Assembly (NCBI GenBank): GCA_003024785.1
Contig: PUQB01000406.1
Location: forward strand, 165,799 to 229,798
Source of the DNA: Selaginella tamariscina
Lineage: Eukaryota; Streptophyta; Lycopodiopsida; Selaginellales; Selaginellaceae
Length of the DNA: 64,000 bases
Reading direction: 5' to 3'
Part shown: piece by piece, positions 16,523-32,690 of the stretch
Numbering within the stretch: position 1 is the first letter of the stretch
Layout: each line of letters starts with the position of its first letter
Translations under genes and position numbers: made by a program
The notes under the pieces: model-generated
The model's database searches: none
What the model saw: the letters and a program-made list of their open reading frames with translations, nothing else
Told to the model about the DNA's origin: nothing

Positions 16523-17444
16523 TATCTCTCTATATATATATAATTATAGACACAAACACAGACATGGAGTGTGTGTTGTTGTGGAGATAAAACCCCTATT
16601 AATAGTTTATTTCTTGCATATAACATGTATCCATTATATATTAATATGTGTTATAGTATATAAAATATCCATATTAATGTGAAATAAATTGTAGGGCAGG
16701 GTCAGTTCATATAAATAAAACTTAGCATAGGAAGCATGTGTGTGTGGGTGTGTGTGTGTGTGCATAATGTATGTTTAACTTCTAGAATAAATAGTTTAAC
16801 AAATCACATTTCTTGCACACACACACACACATATATAGGATCCCAAAGCCAGATGCACCGATATGTGTGTGTCTGTGTGTGTGTGTGTGTGTGTCTGCAA
16901 GATAAGATTCTGCCCATCATTTTGACACATGTGTGTATAGTGTGTATGTTGATGGGCAGGGTCAATCTTATCAATAGATGTTGTTGTGGGAAGGGTCGGT
17001 TCATATAAATAGCGTTGTGTGTATTGTTATATGTTTAAATTCTATAATAGTCTTGGGTTATATATATATAATATATATATATATATATTATGTATGTATG
17101 TATGTATATGTTACCTGTGAGAAATGAATTGATGGGCAGGGTCAATCTTATCAATAACCTGATTGGCATAGCAAGCAGGAGAAGATGTAAATATGACAAG
17201 CTCAAAAATCTTGGACATGTCGACTAGGAACGCATCCAACCCTGGCCTCTTCTTGACATACATTCCCCTCTTATCATCAATACTGACCTCAAAATCGTAG
17301 CCGTGCGAATCATAAATGGAGCTGTACACGAGTGTGTTGTCGAGATCGAGGAGAAGAGTCTTCTTTCCGATCTGCCGCTCGCTCTGTTTCGGCAGCAATG
17401 GCAAATTCCTCGGAAAGATGAGCTTCGCATAAGAAATCAGAACC
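16146..17444 (-). CDS. SCP/CTD-type HAD-family protein phosphatase (small, plant)
   Basis: FCP1/SCP-like phosphatase of the HAD superfamily, which removes phosphate from Ser/Thr (for example of CTD-type substrates) through an Asp-phosphate intermediate. Exon 17444-17115 encodes SYAKLIFPRNLPLLPKQ, then the catalytic DxDx(T/V) loop KTLLLDLDNTLV, then YVKKRPGLDAFL and FELVIFTSS. Exon 16455-16146 continues at phase 2 with RLFIDSCTELW, YVKDLSVLGRSL, ILVDDCTDNFCVNPNNGIAV and a TAG stop. The order and spacing match the SCP catalytic core, which makes up nearly the whole protein. The first exon is unresolved: the 17444 exon has a good acceptor (TTTTAG) and no upstream in-frame Met, and the only nearby ATG (17515) does not join in phase. 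It is divergent with NSUN2, less than 120 bp apart. Confidence 0.88.
16949..16976. repeat. Copy of an exon segment inside the same gene's intron
   Basis: 28 nt (core gatgggcagggtcaatctta) are identical to 17129-17156, which is coding sequence of the phosphatase exon. The copy lies 180 bp away in the adjoining intron, in the same orientation. A partial inverted version (gataagattctgcccatcat) lies just before it at about 16901-16920. Related gggcagggtcagttcatata blocks at about 16694 and gggaagggtcggttcatata at about 16991 indicate local tandem duplication. Confidence 0.9.
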
Positions 17445-17560
17445 CTAAAATGAAAACAAAAGGATTAGGGTAGAAGGATATATACCTGAAAAGGATATTA
17501 TAAGAATATACTCATGGCTGAGTATATTCCTTCGTGAAGAACCCTAAACCTCTAGGGTAA
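17445..17560. promoter_or_regulatory. Shared head-to-head promoter region
   Basis: Only about 115 bp separate the first recognised phosphatase coding exon (-) from the NSUN2 start codon (+ at 17561). The interval holds accctaaacctctagggtaa near 17541, a telo-box-like AAACCCTA element often found in promoters of plant housekeeping and translation genes, and presumably the first exon of the phosphatase. No TATA box is evident. A bidirectional promoter is inferred from this spacing. Confidence 0.5.
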
Positions 17561-22214
<4,654 letters not shown>

Positions 22215-23389
22215 GGGGATTATAGAAACAATGTTTTTGAAGGAACGGCAATTGTCCCTGGAGTTATTTTTGAACCAATACAGAAGAATAATTTACCAAG
22301 TGGTACTGTGTGTGTGTGTGCGCGCTCGCGTGCGTGACAGAACCATACACATAATTTGGGTAACACACACACAAACAGGTATTGCATACATGTATATACT
22401 ATATAATCTCTTATAAACACTCATTTGAATATATATATATATATAAAAACTCTGCTGAGGTATGCATATACATATATGCACATACATACGTATACATAGT
22501 TTAAAAGTCAAGATTCATGTACAGCTTTATAACATTTTAATTTATCTTAAATAAGTCATGTTTTTGTGAGTTTTTTTTCTTAAAATTATCAATAAAAAAC
22601 TACAATTGGAATTAAAAAATTAAAAAGTATTTTTAAGTAAAATAAATAAATAACATGCCCTGTAAAAGCTCTGGAATATAGACAAGTGCATATAATATTG
22701 GTTCAAAACCCTAGTTTATATAAAAGAGGGAATGGTTTAGACTGAAATTAATTTAGTGATTATTAAAATTTCATTATGTTAATAATAACATATGGCATTG
22801 TAGTTATACATTTAAACTTTACATTATCTATGTTTCAAAAGATAAAAGGTGGTTAGGGTTCTTTAGTAAATGGGTCTATAGTTAGGGTTTTTTAGTAAAT
22901 ATTAGAGGAACATTAGGATGCATTGGTGGATGTATAAATGGCATAACTTATTTTTATTCTATTTTAGAAAATGTTTTAATTGTTACATATGTACAATCTC
23001 TCGAAGATTAAGTTAAATGTCATGTTGAACCTCATAAATGTGTATTGATAAGGAGACTCTTGATTAAACTTTGTACTGTAAACTTAGAAAAACAAATTAA
23101 CATCATCTCATTCACTTTATATTCCATATGTAGACGATGTTGAGAGTTGTAATGTTGTTTGTCTCACTTGTATGCAATTCAAATGTTATACTAACTTCAC
23201 TCAAACCAATATAAAAATATTTATCACATATCGATGCCATGACCTAACATAAGTAATTCATGGCAAGTGTGAAGGTAGACCTAACTCCATCGGTAACACC
23301 AGGTCATGACTATATAAGAACTTAATAAAGTACAAACAGAATTTTATACCCTAGTGACATAAGCATATCAGATAACCATCCCAATATAA
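22215..23389. other. Intergenic DNA without recognised genes
   Basis: It holds the presumed 3' UTR of NSUN2, a short TG run near 22306 and AT-rich DNA. I see no gene, RNA or element with clear ends here. Confidence 0.6.
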
Positions 23390-23830
23390 ATGTTAAAAAT
23401 TTACGTACTTCATAATCATCTTCTTGAAAATTCTAACGAGATTTTCCACCAAACCATCTATATGAAAATGATAAGTGTTTGTGAAAGTGTGGTGTATCCC
23501 CAATCGAGATATCAAAACATGAAATGCCTCAGTCATAAATGTAAGACCATTGTTCGAGAGAATTCACTTCTAACAAAAATGTTAAAACACTACCCAATTA
23601 AAGATAAAGTGGCTAACATCAAAAGCAATCACACTAAGAAGCATCAACTTCCATATGACAAATTACGTATTTGGAAGCGATAATAATATACTCATTAGTA
23701 GCAATCGACTGTGGAAAAAGTCTTATTAAATTAAATGCCACCAACTCAAATGGATAAGAAACTGCAATGGGCTTCAACCGTCCATCCAAAGTACAAGGGG
23801 GGTATTGTAAGCTTAGCATTACACAAAACT
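23390..23830 (-). pseudogene. Ty3/gypsy integrase remnant
   Basis: On the minus strand, 23819-23634 reads LKPIAVSYPFELVAFNLI and NEYIIIASKYV, the start of a gypsy integrase core. About 23590-23390 continues with GLTFMTEAFHVLISRLGIHH and HIDGLVENLVRIFKKM, the second half of the DDE core. Stops and shifts interrupt it. It is the 3' part of the degraded element extending to 28650. Confidence 0.8.
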
Positions 23831-24339
23831 ATGCACATATTAGATCACATCTTCTTGCAACTCTAACCAATAGAAAGCTTCTCAATCACAATGATGTCCC
23901 ATGTGCTTGCTAAGAATAAAAGAGTCATGATAAGCATGGAATAAAGATCGAAGGCCATCAATCGCAAATGATCATCCAAATCAGTCTTTACAAAATAAAT
24001 AAGGTCGTCTTGAAGGCAGTATTAAGAATATAAGTCCTAAGTCATCCACAAGCAATGCACCCATTATAGCTTCACCTTTTGAATTTCACGAACCTCATAT
24101 AATCAAACTTTATAATACACCTTGTGAACACTGAATGTTAAGCACAACAACTACTGACGATACGAATCTTCATCCAAAAAATCCACTGATGTTGGAATAA
24201 CTAGCTCCTTAGGAACATATGAAGAAAGAGAAGGTGAAAGAAGACTTGAGAAAGAGTGTTAACATCAATTATGAAACTCCTTCAACAATGAACAACCTCA
24301 AAGTTGTAAATCTGAAGTTTCAAGGCTCATCAAGCAATA

Positions 24340-24910
24340 CGATTAACCAAGTTCTTCTGCTTCAATAACAAAGTGACCACAACATGATCGCTTCCAACAA
24401 CGTCTAAGAACCATGCAAATAAACATAAAGCTTCTAACCACTGCAAGACACTCCTTAGTTGTGGAGTAATTCACCTTTGCTAATTGCAATATACAGTTGA
24501 TATACACAATGAGATGACGTTGACCAGGCACATTAGTACTCTCCTACATCAACACGCCTTTGAGACCAATGTCAGAAGCATCCATGCGCAAAATGAAGGG
24601 ACGAGTGTAATTAGAATATGTAAAACTAGAAGAGTCATCAACAGCTCCTTAAGATCTGGCATGCTCGCAATCCTTAGATCAGACAAGAGATGATATTGAA
24701 GACTTCAGCAACACTCACAAAGGTGCAGTACAATCCAAAAGATGATTTACAAAATGGCTAAGATATCCAAGAAAGTGTTGCACATCGATCACATACTTCA
24801 GTGTAGGGAATTTAGATCCAAACACACACTTATATCGCTTCAGCTTCAAACCAACTTTCATAGTCAATCCAAAACCTTGCGTACAGTATAAACATGCTCC
24901 TTCCATGAAT
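24340..24910 (-). pseudogene. Ty3/gypsy RT C-terminus and RNase H remnant
   Basis: On the minus strand, 24906-24715 contains GLKLKRYKCVFGS and DVQHFLGYLSHFVNHL, the block that follows the RT active site in gypsy elements. 24531-24400 has NYSTTKECLAVV, the RNase H YxTTEKELLAVV motif. Several frame breaks and stops make it non-functional. The RT catalytic part of the same element is found on the opposite strand at 25240-25690. Confidence 0.8.
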
Positions 24911-25239
24911 TAACTTTTTGGCTTAGACCATAGGTTTTACTATTCATAAAATAGAATATAAACTTTTATTTATATAATTTTAAAAAATTAAAATCATTAT
25001 ATAAATTTATTTGAAGTTTGTTGATTTAAATCATCATAGTTTATTTTGTGATTTAAAAGTCAAAATTGTCAATCCAAGGCTTCTCACTCTTACTTCTTAT
25101 TGTCTTTCCTTCATGATTTTCCATCCATTCTTTAAATCCCTTAATGATGTAATTGTTGATCAACTCAAGAAGGAGTATGATGATCTTAACTTAACGTATG
25201 GGGCCAAGATTGCAACATGTCATTTTATTTCAATTAAGG

Positions 25240-25690
25240 ATACTAGGCTAATCAAGGTAACTGTTTGGCGTCAATCATCAAATGAACTCAAGATCTTACA
25301 AGCAAATGTTAAAGAGATGTTAAAGAATGATGTTATCTAAAAGTTTTGAAGTCCTTAGGAGTTCAAACCTTATCTTATGATGAAGTTGGATATGAGCATT
25401 CTCTGCATCGACTATCGCCCATTGATGTAAATATTTTAGATGTTTATTCACTTCCTTATACTGTAGATCTTTGAATTGACTAGGGCAGAGCCGTTGGTTC
25501 ATCAAGATAGATCTCATGAATATTGGCAAGTTTCTATGGCTGACATGGACATTCCCAAGACTGCTTTTCGAACATCATTTGTCTTGGTGTCAGCGACTTT
25601 CCAGCATATGATGAATAAAATTCTTTGCGATATGTCGGAAGTAACTGTCAATTTTATCGATGATGTTTTAATTTACTTGGAAGGAACATG
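25240..25690 (+). pseudogene. Inverted Ty3/gypsy reverse-transcriptase segment
   Basis: On the plus strand, fragments in several frames read LKILQANVKEMLKNDVI, LCIDYRPL, YWQVSMADMDIPKTAFRTSF, ATFQHMMNKIL and VNFIDDVLIYLE. This is the order of a gypsy RT up to its Y/F-x-DD box. It lies between minus-strand protease (27660) and minus-strand RT C-terminus (24906), that is, exactly where the missing RT of that element should be but reversed. Stops near 25338 and 25690. Confidence 0.82.
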
Positions 25691-25888
25691 AAAGGCAAAA
25701 GTTATGGAAGCAAAAATAAAAATAAACAAACGAAGTGAAATAAAAATAAGAAAATGAAAAAAAGATGAGGAAGAGTCAAACAAGGGAGAGACTTTTTAAA
25801 ATCACATTTGGCATGATTAGGAGTCAACAATCCATAACAAGAATAAGGTCAGTTGGCACCACTCACAAAAATTGAAGCTCAAGCTAAA

Positions 25889-27699
25889 TGTCATAGTTTT
25901 ATTATGACTCCTCTTTACTTTGGACGTTGACTATTGTTACCTACTGTACTATGTTGATAAGCCCTAGGTGTAGAAGAAACAGGCCCGCTTAGTGCACTTG
26001 GATATCTAGTGATGGTCCGGCCGGGTGTCATTAGATATTTGCAAGAAACTCTGGGCGAAGCTAACACTTCCATCCAGAAAACTCTTACCTTAGTTTTTCG
26101 TGTCTCGGTTGGATTAATGGCTAGTTTTGGTGAGTTTGGCATGTCGGATATGCTTAGAAATACCCCCAAGTTTGACATGTTAGGGTTTAGGGGTCGATGG
26201 ATAACTCACCAAGTATGTTCCCTCTGGGAATGAGATTTCAGTGCTAGCCCACTTATGTAAACAGGAAAAACAGGGGGGGGCCTTGTCACATAAATAAGGT
26301 AGTATATAGGAGTGAGGGTTCCTGGGTTCATGACTGAGCTCGTTACTCTTCTCCCGTGCAAGCTCTAGCTTGTGTCGTCAATGCACAACCCTTGTTGTGC
26401 CGCCCTAACTTCCAGATGCCAGGGGTACGTCCCACCTTCGGGGTAGCCTACCCTTAACGTTGGCGAATCCATGCCTGGGAGGTCTTGTGGGAATGCACGT
26501 TCCAAGAAGCAGAGGTAGAGGCTTGTCTCCAGCCTCCTCCTCCATGTTAAGCTAGGGTAGCACTCATGGCCAAGCAAGGCACATCCGTGTCCTTGTCCAA
26601 CTGTGGGCGTGGATCTTGTTTGACAGGTTCACGTTGCCTAGTTCCTAAGGTTCACTAAAGGGGTTCTAGAGTTGGCATTTAGGAGCCACGTTTGTGGCAC
26701 TTGGTGCAACTCTTGAATCTAAGGGCTATGGCATGATAGCCCACATCGGGGAAGGCAGTGTCACATGGAGATGTGACACTGGGCTAAACGTCACATGGTA
26801 CAACGCCTGAGGCACGCCCTTTGGGGTTATGTCATGGGCTTGTCGCCAAGGGGTTGGATACTTACAAATAGACATGCTTGTGCTGCGCTAGGGTGCTAAG
26901 CCTTGGGCATTGCTCAAGGGAGGTTAGGTCTCATAACTAGGTGTGCTTTGGCACACTTGGCTAGGGGAGTGTTCTCCTTGGAATTCAAGGGTTGAACAAC
27001 CTAAACATGTTAGCAGAGCCCTTTCGTGAGGCACTCGCAAGGTCATGTGCTTAGGGTTATCCCAAACCTAGCCTTAGGGAGTTTGCTTAGCAGAACACTC
27101 GTGTCCGCCTACGGCGCACACTCGTGTCCTCACTAAGTACTAGCCCTAGGTCTAGGGTATAACTTGGCCACTCAAACCCTTAGGGGTTAGTCGTGGTTCA
27201 GGGTACCCCTTGTCGCCCTAAAGGGGTTGTACTCCCGGATGAGGGTGATTCCTCAAGGGTAAGTGACGATGCCTTAGCTCTGTCCAGGGGTATGTGTGGA
27301 ACACACGTCTCCTTGATGGGGGTTAGGGCATGAGCCTGTCTAGGTCTTCTAGGGCAAGACCCTAAGTCAACTAGGGTTATCCCTCAAGGGTTTTGGGGGC
27401 AGACACTCTAGGCTTAAACCCTAAGTCAACTAGGGTTATCCCTCAAGGGTTTTGGGGTAGACACTCTAGGCTAAACCCTAAGTCAACTAGGGTTATCCCT
27501 CAAGGGTTCTGGGGTAGACATTCTAGGGAGACTTAGGTTAAACCCTAAGTCTCCTGTCCACTTGGGCATTAGAGTCTAACCCTAAGGGTTGTTGGGGTTG
27601 TTCTAAACTTAATGTTGCTCACACAGGGTGATGACGCCGAATGGCCACCTGGCAGCCACTTATTGCCACGTGTTGGCCCTTTGGGTTAAAACTCTGACA
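25889..27699. mobile_element. Solo LTR (family TGTCA, copy 1), 1811 bp, perfect 5-bp TSD
   Basis: It begins TGTCATAGTTTT and ends in GGTTAAAACTCTGACA, so it has TG...CA ends in a TGTCA/TGACA short inverted repeat. CTAAA directly flanks both sides (25884-25888 and 27700-27704). No coding region lies inside. Internal CT-, TA- and CCCTAAG-rich text is shared with 41275-42688, 41100-44665, 47390-48035 and 55980-57603. This copy is in the opposite orientation to the one at 55980. At 27359-27535 a 57-59-bp unit with CCCTAAGTCAACTAGGGTTA is tandemly repeated three times. It is inserted in the degraded Ty3 element. Solo LTR status is inferred from the ends, the TSD and the lack of internal genes. Confidence 0.85.
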
Positions 27700-27869
27700 C
27701 TAAAGGTCATGATCGTCCATACAAACAACGATGTTAATCTCATCTCGCGAACAAGCATGAGTCTGTACCATAAAAAATAAAGACGGCAATGTGTAGCAAT
27801 AGACTGAGGAATAAAAGACAAATTTGAGTTTGTATCAACCAACACTGAAAGAAAAATAATTTTAACCAT
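27660..27869 (-). pseudogene. Ty3/gypsy aspartic protease remnant
   Basis: The minus-strand frame contains FLSVLVDTNSNLSFIPQSIA, matching the retropepsin LVDTGSTHNFI motif with DTG changed to DTN. The first part overlaps the right end and TSD of the solo LTR, so the protease coding region was cut by that insertion. Confidence 0.7.
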
Positions 27870-28149
27870 CGTGTTATTAAATTGAGTTTGAAAAGTAAAG
27901 ATTGAATGAACTAATGCCGAATGAATCCTTTAATGATACTCCCAAAAGAAAGATGGAGGGGTCATTAACTTATTCACACGAGGACTCTTTTTTACTCATG
28001 CAATTCTTTGTTTCCTAAAAGATTCACTGTATCAAGACTTTCCACTGCAATGGCACCAACCGATGCCAAGGCCTTCACCTCATAAATGGAGGACGCCAAT
28101 CAAGAAAATGTTAACAACGCTAATACATGTGTTCAACCTCATCACACAC

Positions 28150-28650
28150 TCAATAATGGATTGCACATCCGCATCCATAACCTTGTGTTGGTACACGAGC
28201 AATAACAACATCAACCTCTATTAAAGCCCCAATATGAAGTGAAATTAAAGAACGTGAAGTTACAAGTGGGAGAGACGATGTTTTATATTGTTGTGCTAGC
28301 TGTAAAGCATTGTCAAGAGTCATTGGAGCCAATGCATGCACAAGCCCCACAAGGTTTTGACGAAGTGTTGGCCACAACATACCTAACTTGATGCACTTTG
28401 ACATGTTAAGCTTTACACAAAGCAAAATGCTTTGAAAGGAAACATCAAACATTGACTCATATGGCTTTTGATAAATACGATGCAACTATTGAAAAGCATC
28501 GTCACAGTCATTAGCATGTCCAAACCCAAGTTTAAAGATTGTTGAAAAAATACTCTAATCCTCATGGGTTGTTGTGTCCAAACCATTATACCATTACAAT
28601 GTTGTTGAAGACAAGTAAAAACTTGTGTAAACATTGAGTCATTCCATAAG
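28150..28650 (-). pseudogene. Ty3/gypsy gag remnant
   Basis: Minus-strand frames carry PTLRQNLVGLVHALAPMTLD and NALQLAQQYK, resembling the end of a plant gypsy gag capsid domain (RP.I...V....P.TL..A...A). An upstream frame (28634-28413) covers more of the capsid region. It is broken by shifts. It lies 5' of the protease remnant on the same strand. Confidence 0.65.
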
Positions 28651-29113
28651 TGATATAGTGAAGTTCATCCTTAAGACTTCTACAAAAGAATTCCCAAAGA
28701 TTTGCAGCATGAATAAGAAAAGTAGCACCATGAACTGTGAATGCTACCATCAATTGAGACTAATTATTTAGTTACATGAGGTTGCTCCACAAATAAAATT
28801 TTTGCATGTTACGCATCCATAGACAAAAAGAAGAGAGGAGAACAAAGCAATATAAACAATAAAAAGTTAAATATAAAAAAATAAAGGAAGATTTACAAAA
28901 AAGACATAAATTTGAGTGTTTTGTAGGGACAATTAGAGGTTCCACTCACCTCCACCTTAAAATATAAAAATGTGCATATTGCATTAGTCAAAAACCTTAG
29001 ATTATATACAAGTAGACTGAAACCAATCCGACGTGGCATAATGTACCCCTAATTAAATAAGTTAACTTGGAAATTAAAAAAAATGAGACATAAATTAAAA
29101 TTACAATCTCAAT

Positions 29114-31687
29114 CTAATCTACTTTCTTAAACAACCCCATCAAAACCGTCCATATAGTTCTCCTTGGTCTCTTACCACCTCTCTTCTTAACAGATCCATC
29201 GGTACGATTAATAACCATATACTTATCATCCCTACTAAACATGGTACATTCATAACCAAGTTTCTCCGCAATCATCCTCTGTATACGGTTGGCCACCTCA
29301 TACTTATCGCCCTTAACCTCACTACCCTTAAAACCCTTAACCTCCTCCAGAAACTCCACCTCATAAGTCGGGAAAGGGTTCATAAAAAAGAACAGAGAAT
29401 CCAAATGCTTCCACCCCCTCACAGTGTTTCCGTAAAACACATCTTGTTTAGTGTTAACCGCAACCGGTATTATACGGTCCGCAACCTCTGTAAACAATCC
29501 ACTAAACCGCAGTAGATACGGCTGCCGACACGTGGTACCCTCCGGACACAGACATATATCTCTACCACTCTCTAGTAACCTCTCCATTGTTGCCCTGTCT
29601 GCGTCCCTGTTCCGTCCCAATGAAACTGTCGGTATCGGAGAAAGAAAAGTCGAAACGGGACTTACACTGTACGTAAGTCCCGTCAGTACCCTCCCTGCAC
29701 AGTATATTCAGTATATTTTACACACATACATACATATATATACACGCACATACATACATATGCATATATATACATATATATCACTTACGTGCTGAAATGG
29801 CGACTTCAATAGGATCCAACAACGTTTTGTGGTTGCATGCAAACACCAAACCCTTATCATCGGCACGAGGAACTTTACCCTTAACCACAAGGCGGACTCC
29901 CAGGAGTTTATAAGCAAAGACAATGTATTTAAAGTTTAAAGGTTAAGAGGATCCTGGTTAAACCGAGGGTTAACCCTAATGGTAACCATAGGAAGGTTAA
30001 GAGTCGTTTAATGGCGTAGGTTTGTGTACGAGGCGACCGTCGTGAAAGATTACGGGTCGAGCCAGTGCCTTCTTGCTGTATGGTTCCACGTGTTTCTTTG
30101 ACACAATATAAGCTTCCTGTATTGAAACGAATTTAAAATTTAATATAATGTATTAATATTTAATAATACTTCTAATATGAGATTAAATAATAAAAATTAA
30201 ATTATATATAAATATTGTTTAGTTTACCTCACAAAGAGACATGAATGGAAAATCAGTCTCACGATCACCAAGTCCAATATTTGGCAGTGCTTCTTCTACA
30301 AACTCTCCTCTCCAAAGCCAACTTCTTGTTCAAACCCACCAGAACTCCTGCATAATAATTGTGTATATGTATGTGTGTGTGTGTGCATGTGTGTGTGTGT
30401 GAGAGAGAGAGATAGACAGAGAGATTAATTAATAAGTTTAAGACTATACCAGGAGGTTTAAGGAAACCCGTGGCGCGACCCTTGTTATCAACTTCAATCT
30501 CACTGCCTATAACCTTGTGAGCTCCCAAAACTTGAGTACAGAAATATTCCACCATTATCCTCGGGTTGGCAGTCACTACATAGCGTTTCCCACAACGCAC
30601 TAAACACCTTGTACGCCCCACTGTGCACGTCCTCAGCGTAAAACTTCGGCAGTACCGCCCTTGCCACATCCTCAATCTCCGTTACCTGTTCATATACGTT
30701 AATGTGCAGTGTGTAATGCCTCTGTGTGTGTGTCTCTCTCTCTCTCTCTATTTATATATATATCACACACACACACACACACGGGCTGTCTAGCTATCCT
30801 AATCCTCCTCTCAGCATTGCTCTCTCTGTCTCCCTCTTTCTCTCTCTCTCTCTCTCCCTCTTTCTCCCTCTTTCTTTGTCTCTCTCCCCCTTCTCTCTCC
30901 CTGTCTCTCTCCCCTCTGTCTCTCTCCCACACACACACAGACAAATCATCCTGACCCTCTGATCAGCCATGTGTGTGTGTGCGTGTGAGAGAGAGAGAGA
31001 GTTACCAAGCAACCCATTCAGAACGGCTGTCTAATCATCCTGACCCTCCTATCACTCTCTCTCTCTCTCTCTCACTCACACACACACACACACACACACG
31101 GCTGTCTAATCATCCTGAGGATGCTTGCTAACTCTCTCTCTCTCACACACACATACACACACTCTCTCTCTCTCTCTCACACACAGACAAATCATCCTGA
31201 CCCTCTGATCAGCCATGTGTGGTGTGTGTGTGCGTGTGAGAGAGAGAGAGAGAGTTACCAAGCAACCCATTTGGAATGGCTGTCTAATCATCCTGACCCT
31301 CTAACTCTCTCTCTCTTTCTCACACACACACACACACAGCTTTCTAATAACTCTCTCCTCCCCCCCCCTCTCTCTCTACACACACACGCGCACCTACCTT
31401 GAGACCACGGAAGGAGATGAAGATTAAGGTCTTGATAGCAGCGCTTTCGGAGACGAAATGATATAAAAACCATATGGAAGTAGCAGCGAGGCCGAGGAGG
31501 AAAGCTCTGAAAAGACTACCAGCTTCGAGGGCGACCAACATGAAGTAAGGATATGAGCTTGAGGATCTGAGGAGAGTGCCATCCAAGTCAGCTGCCACCG
31601 TGTCATTCTCGCGCTGTGCGTGTTGCAATACTCAACTGGGAGGAATTCTGTGCTCTTTTGTGTTGCTTTTGAAGAGGATGAACCCAT
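29114..31687 (-). CDS. GPAT: Glycerol-3-phosphate 2-O-acyltransferase (GPAT4/6/8-like, cutin/suberin type), with frame breaks
   Basis: ER-membrane enzyme that makes sn-2 acylglycerols for cutin or suberin. Five exons: 31687-31398, 30685-30450, 30347-30228, 30116-29789 and 29694-29114. Exon 1 has the HAD-like phosphatase motif [13 protein letters not shown] and membrane segments. Exon 2 has [17 protein letters not shown]. Exon 3 has [14 protein letters not shown] (phosphatase motif III), features kept in the bifunctional GPAT4/6/8 group. Exon 4 has the acyltransferase H-x4-D box NHKTLLDP, and exon 5 [19 protein letters not shown] and [21 protein letters not shown]. Exon 5 is uninterrupted to its stop. 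Five apparent frame breaks: about 31620, 30593, 30307, 30008 and 29935; those in exons 2 and 3 look like one extra base. It is either a gene hit by sequence errors or a recent pseudogene. Confidence 0.88.
30720..31390. repeat. Minisatellite plus CT/CA arrays in GPAT intron 1
   Basis: The 712-bp first intron alternates (CT)n, (CA)n and (GA)n tracts with six to seven copies of a 20-30-bp unit, GCTGTCTAATCATCCTGACC plus CTC. Copies lie at about 30783, 30941, 31022, 31099, 31187 and 31278. A higher-order period of 246 bp is visible: 30941 and 31187 start the same ACAAATCATCCTGACCCTCT stretch followed by the same flank. Confidence 0.88.
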
Positions 31688-32022
31688 GGCTGTGCTGGAT
31701 AAACCTTAGTTGGGAACCTTATGTTGCTGCTATTTCAAACCTTTAATATATTCTTGGCATATTCTAAGATCTTCTTTAATTCTTTGAATATTCCATCCTT
31801 ACGGTAATGTGTGAAATTGAAATTAATATTTACTATATATATATTCCTAAGTTTGACTATAAAATATTTTCTTATTAATTTGTAATTTATTATGATATTT
31901 AAAAGTTTTATATATTATTTCATATATTCACTGTTAGTTTATAAAAGTACAATATATGACAGTATATATATATATATACATATTTTTTATATGACTTTAT
32001 AATAAAAAGAACTTCCAAGTAC

Positions 32023-32054
<32 letters not shown>

Positions 32055-32094
32055 CTACACAAGAATATCTATAATAATAATCTACATTATAAAT

Positions 32095-32135
<41 letters not shown>

Positions 32136-32690
32136 TGCATACTCATAAGTGACACACACACACACAGCACACATAAGATAAATTCTCTCTTTAAATTGAA
32201 TATTTATTTTATAATAATGCATAAATAAAATTTTAACTGGTCTAGGGTTTAGGAATTCCATTTAAAAAGTATTTAAATAATATATAATTAAATGTTTAAA
32301 GAAAATACAATGAAAACTATATACGTAAAAACTGTCTTTCTTTTTATTTATTTTATTTATAGAATAATGAATTTTTATTATCAATTACACAAATTTGATT
32401 TAAAATATTGGTTTTAAATTATTTTAATTCATATATTAAGAAGAACATCTAAAATAAAACAAGTGAAGTTCCGTTATGTAATAAATATTATAATGATATA
32501 TAACAAACATAATTATATATTTTTTTACACATTATGTATGAGTCTAGAAATATAAATTATGTTATATTCTTCATAAGAGATTTTCTTATAATCGTGACCG
32601 TCGAATAGTAAAACAACTGTGACCGTGGATATAGGATCTGGCATATACCTAGAATGTTATTTGGCATATTCGTGTCCAATACATTCACTA

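Noticed and set aside
17513..17515. ATG as the phosphatase start codon
   Set aside because: Joining it through the adjacent GTATAT donor to the exon at 17444 gives a stop at once; phase does not fit.
27359..27535. Telomeric repeats (CCCTAA)
   Set aside because: CCCTAA occurs once per 57-59-bp unit and not in runs; it is part of an LTR.
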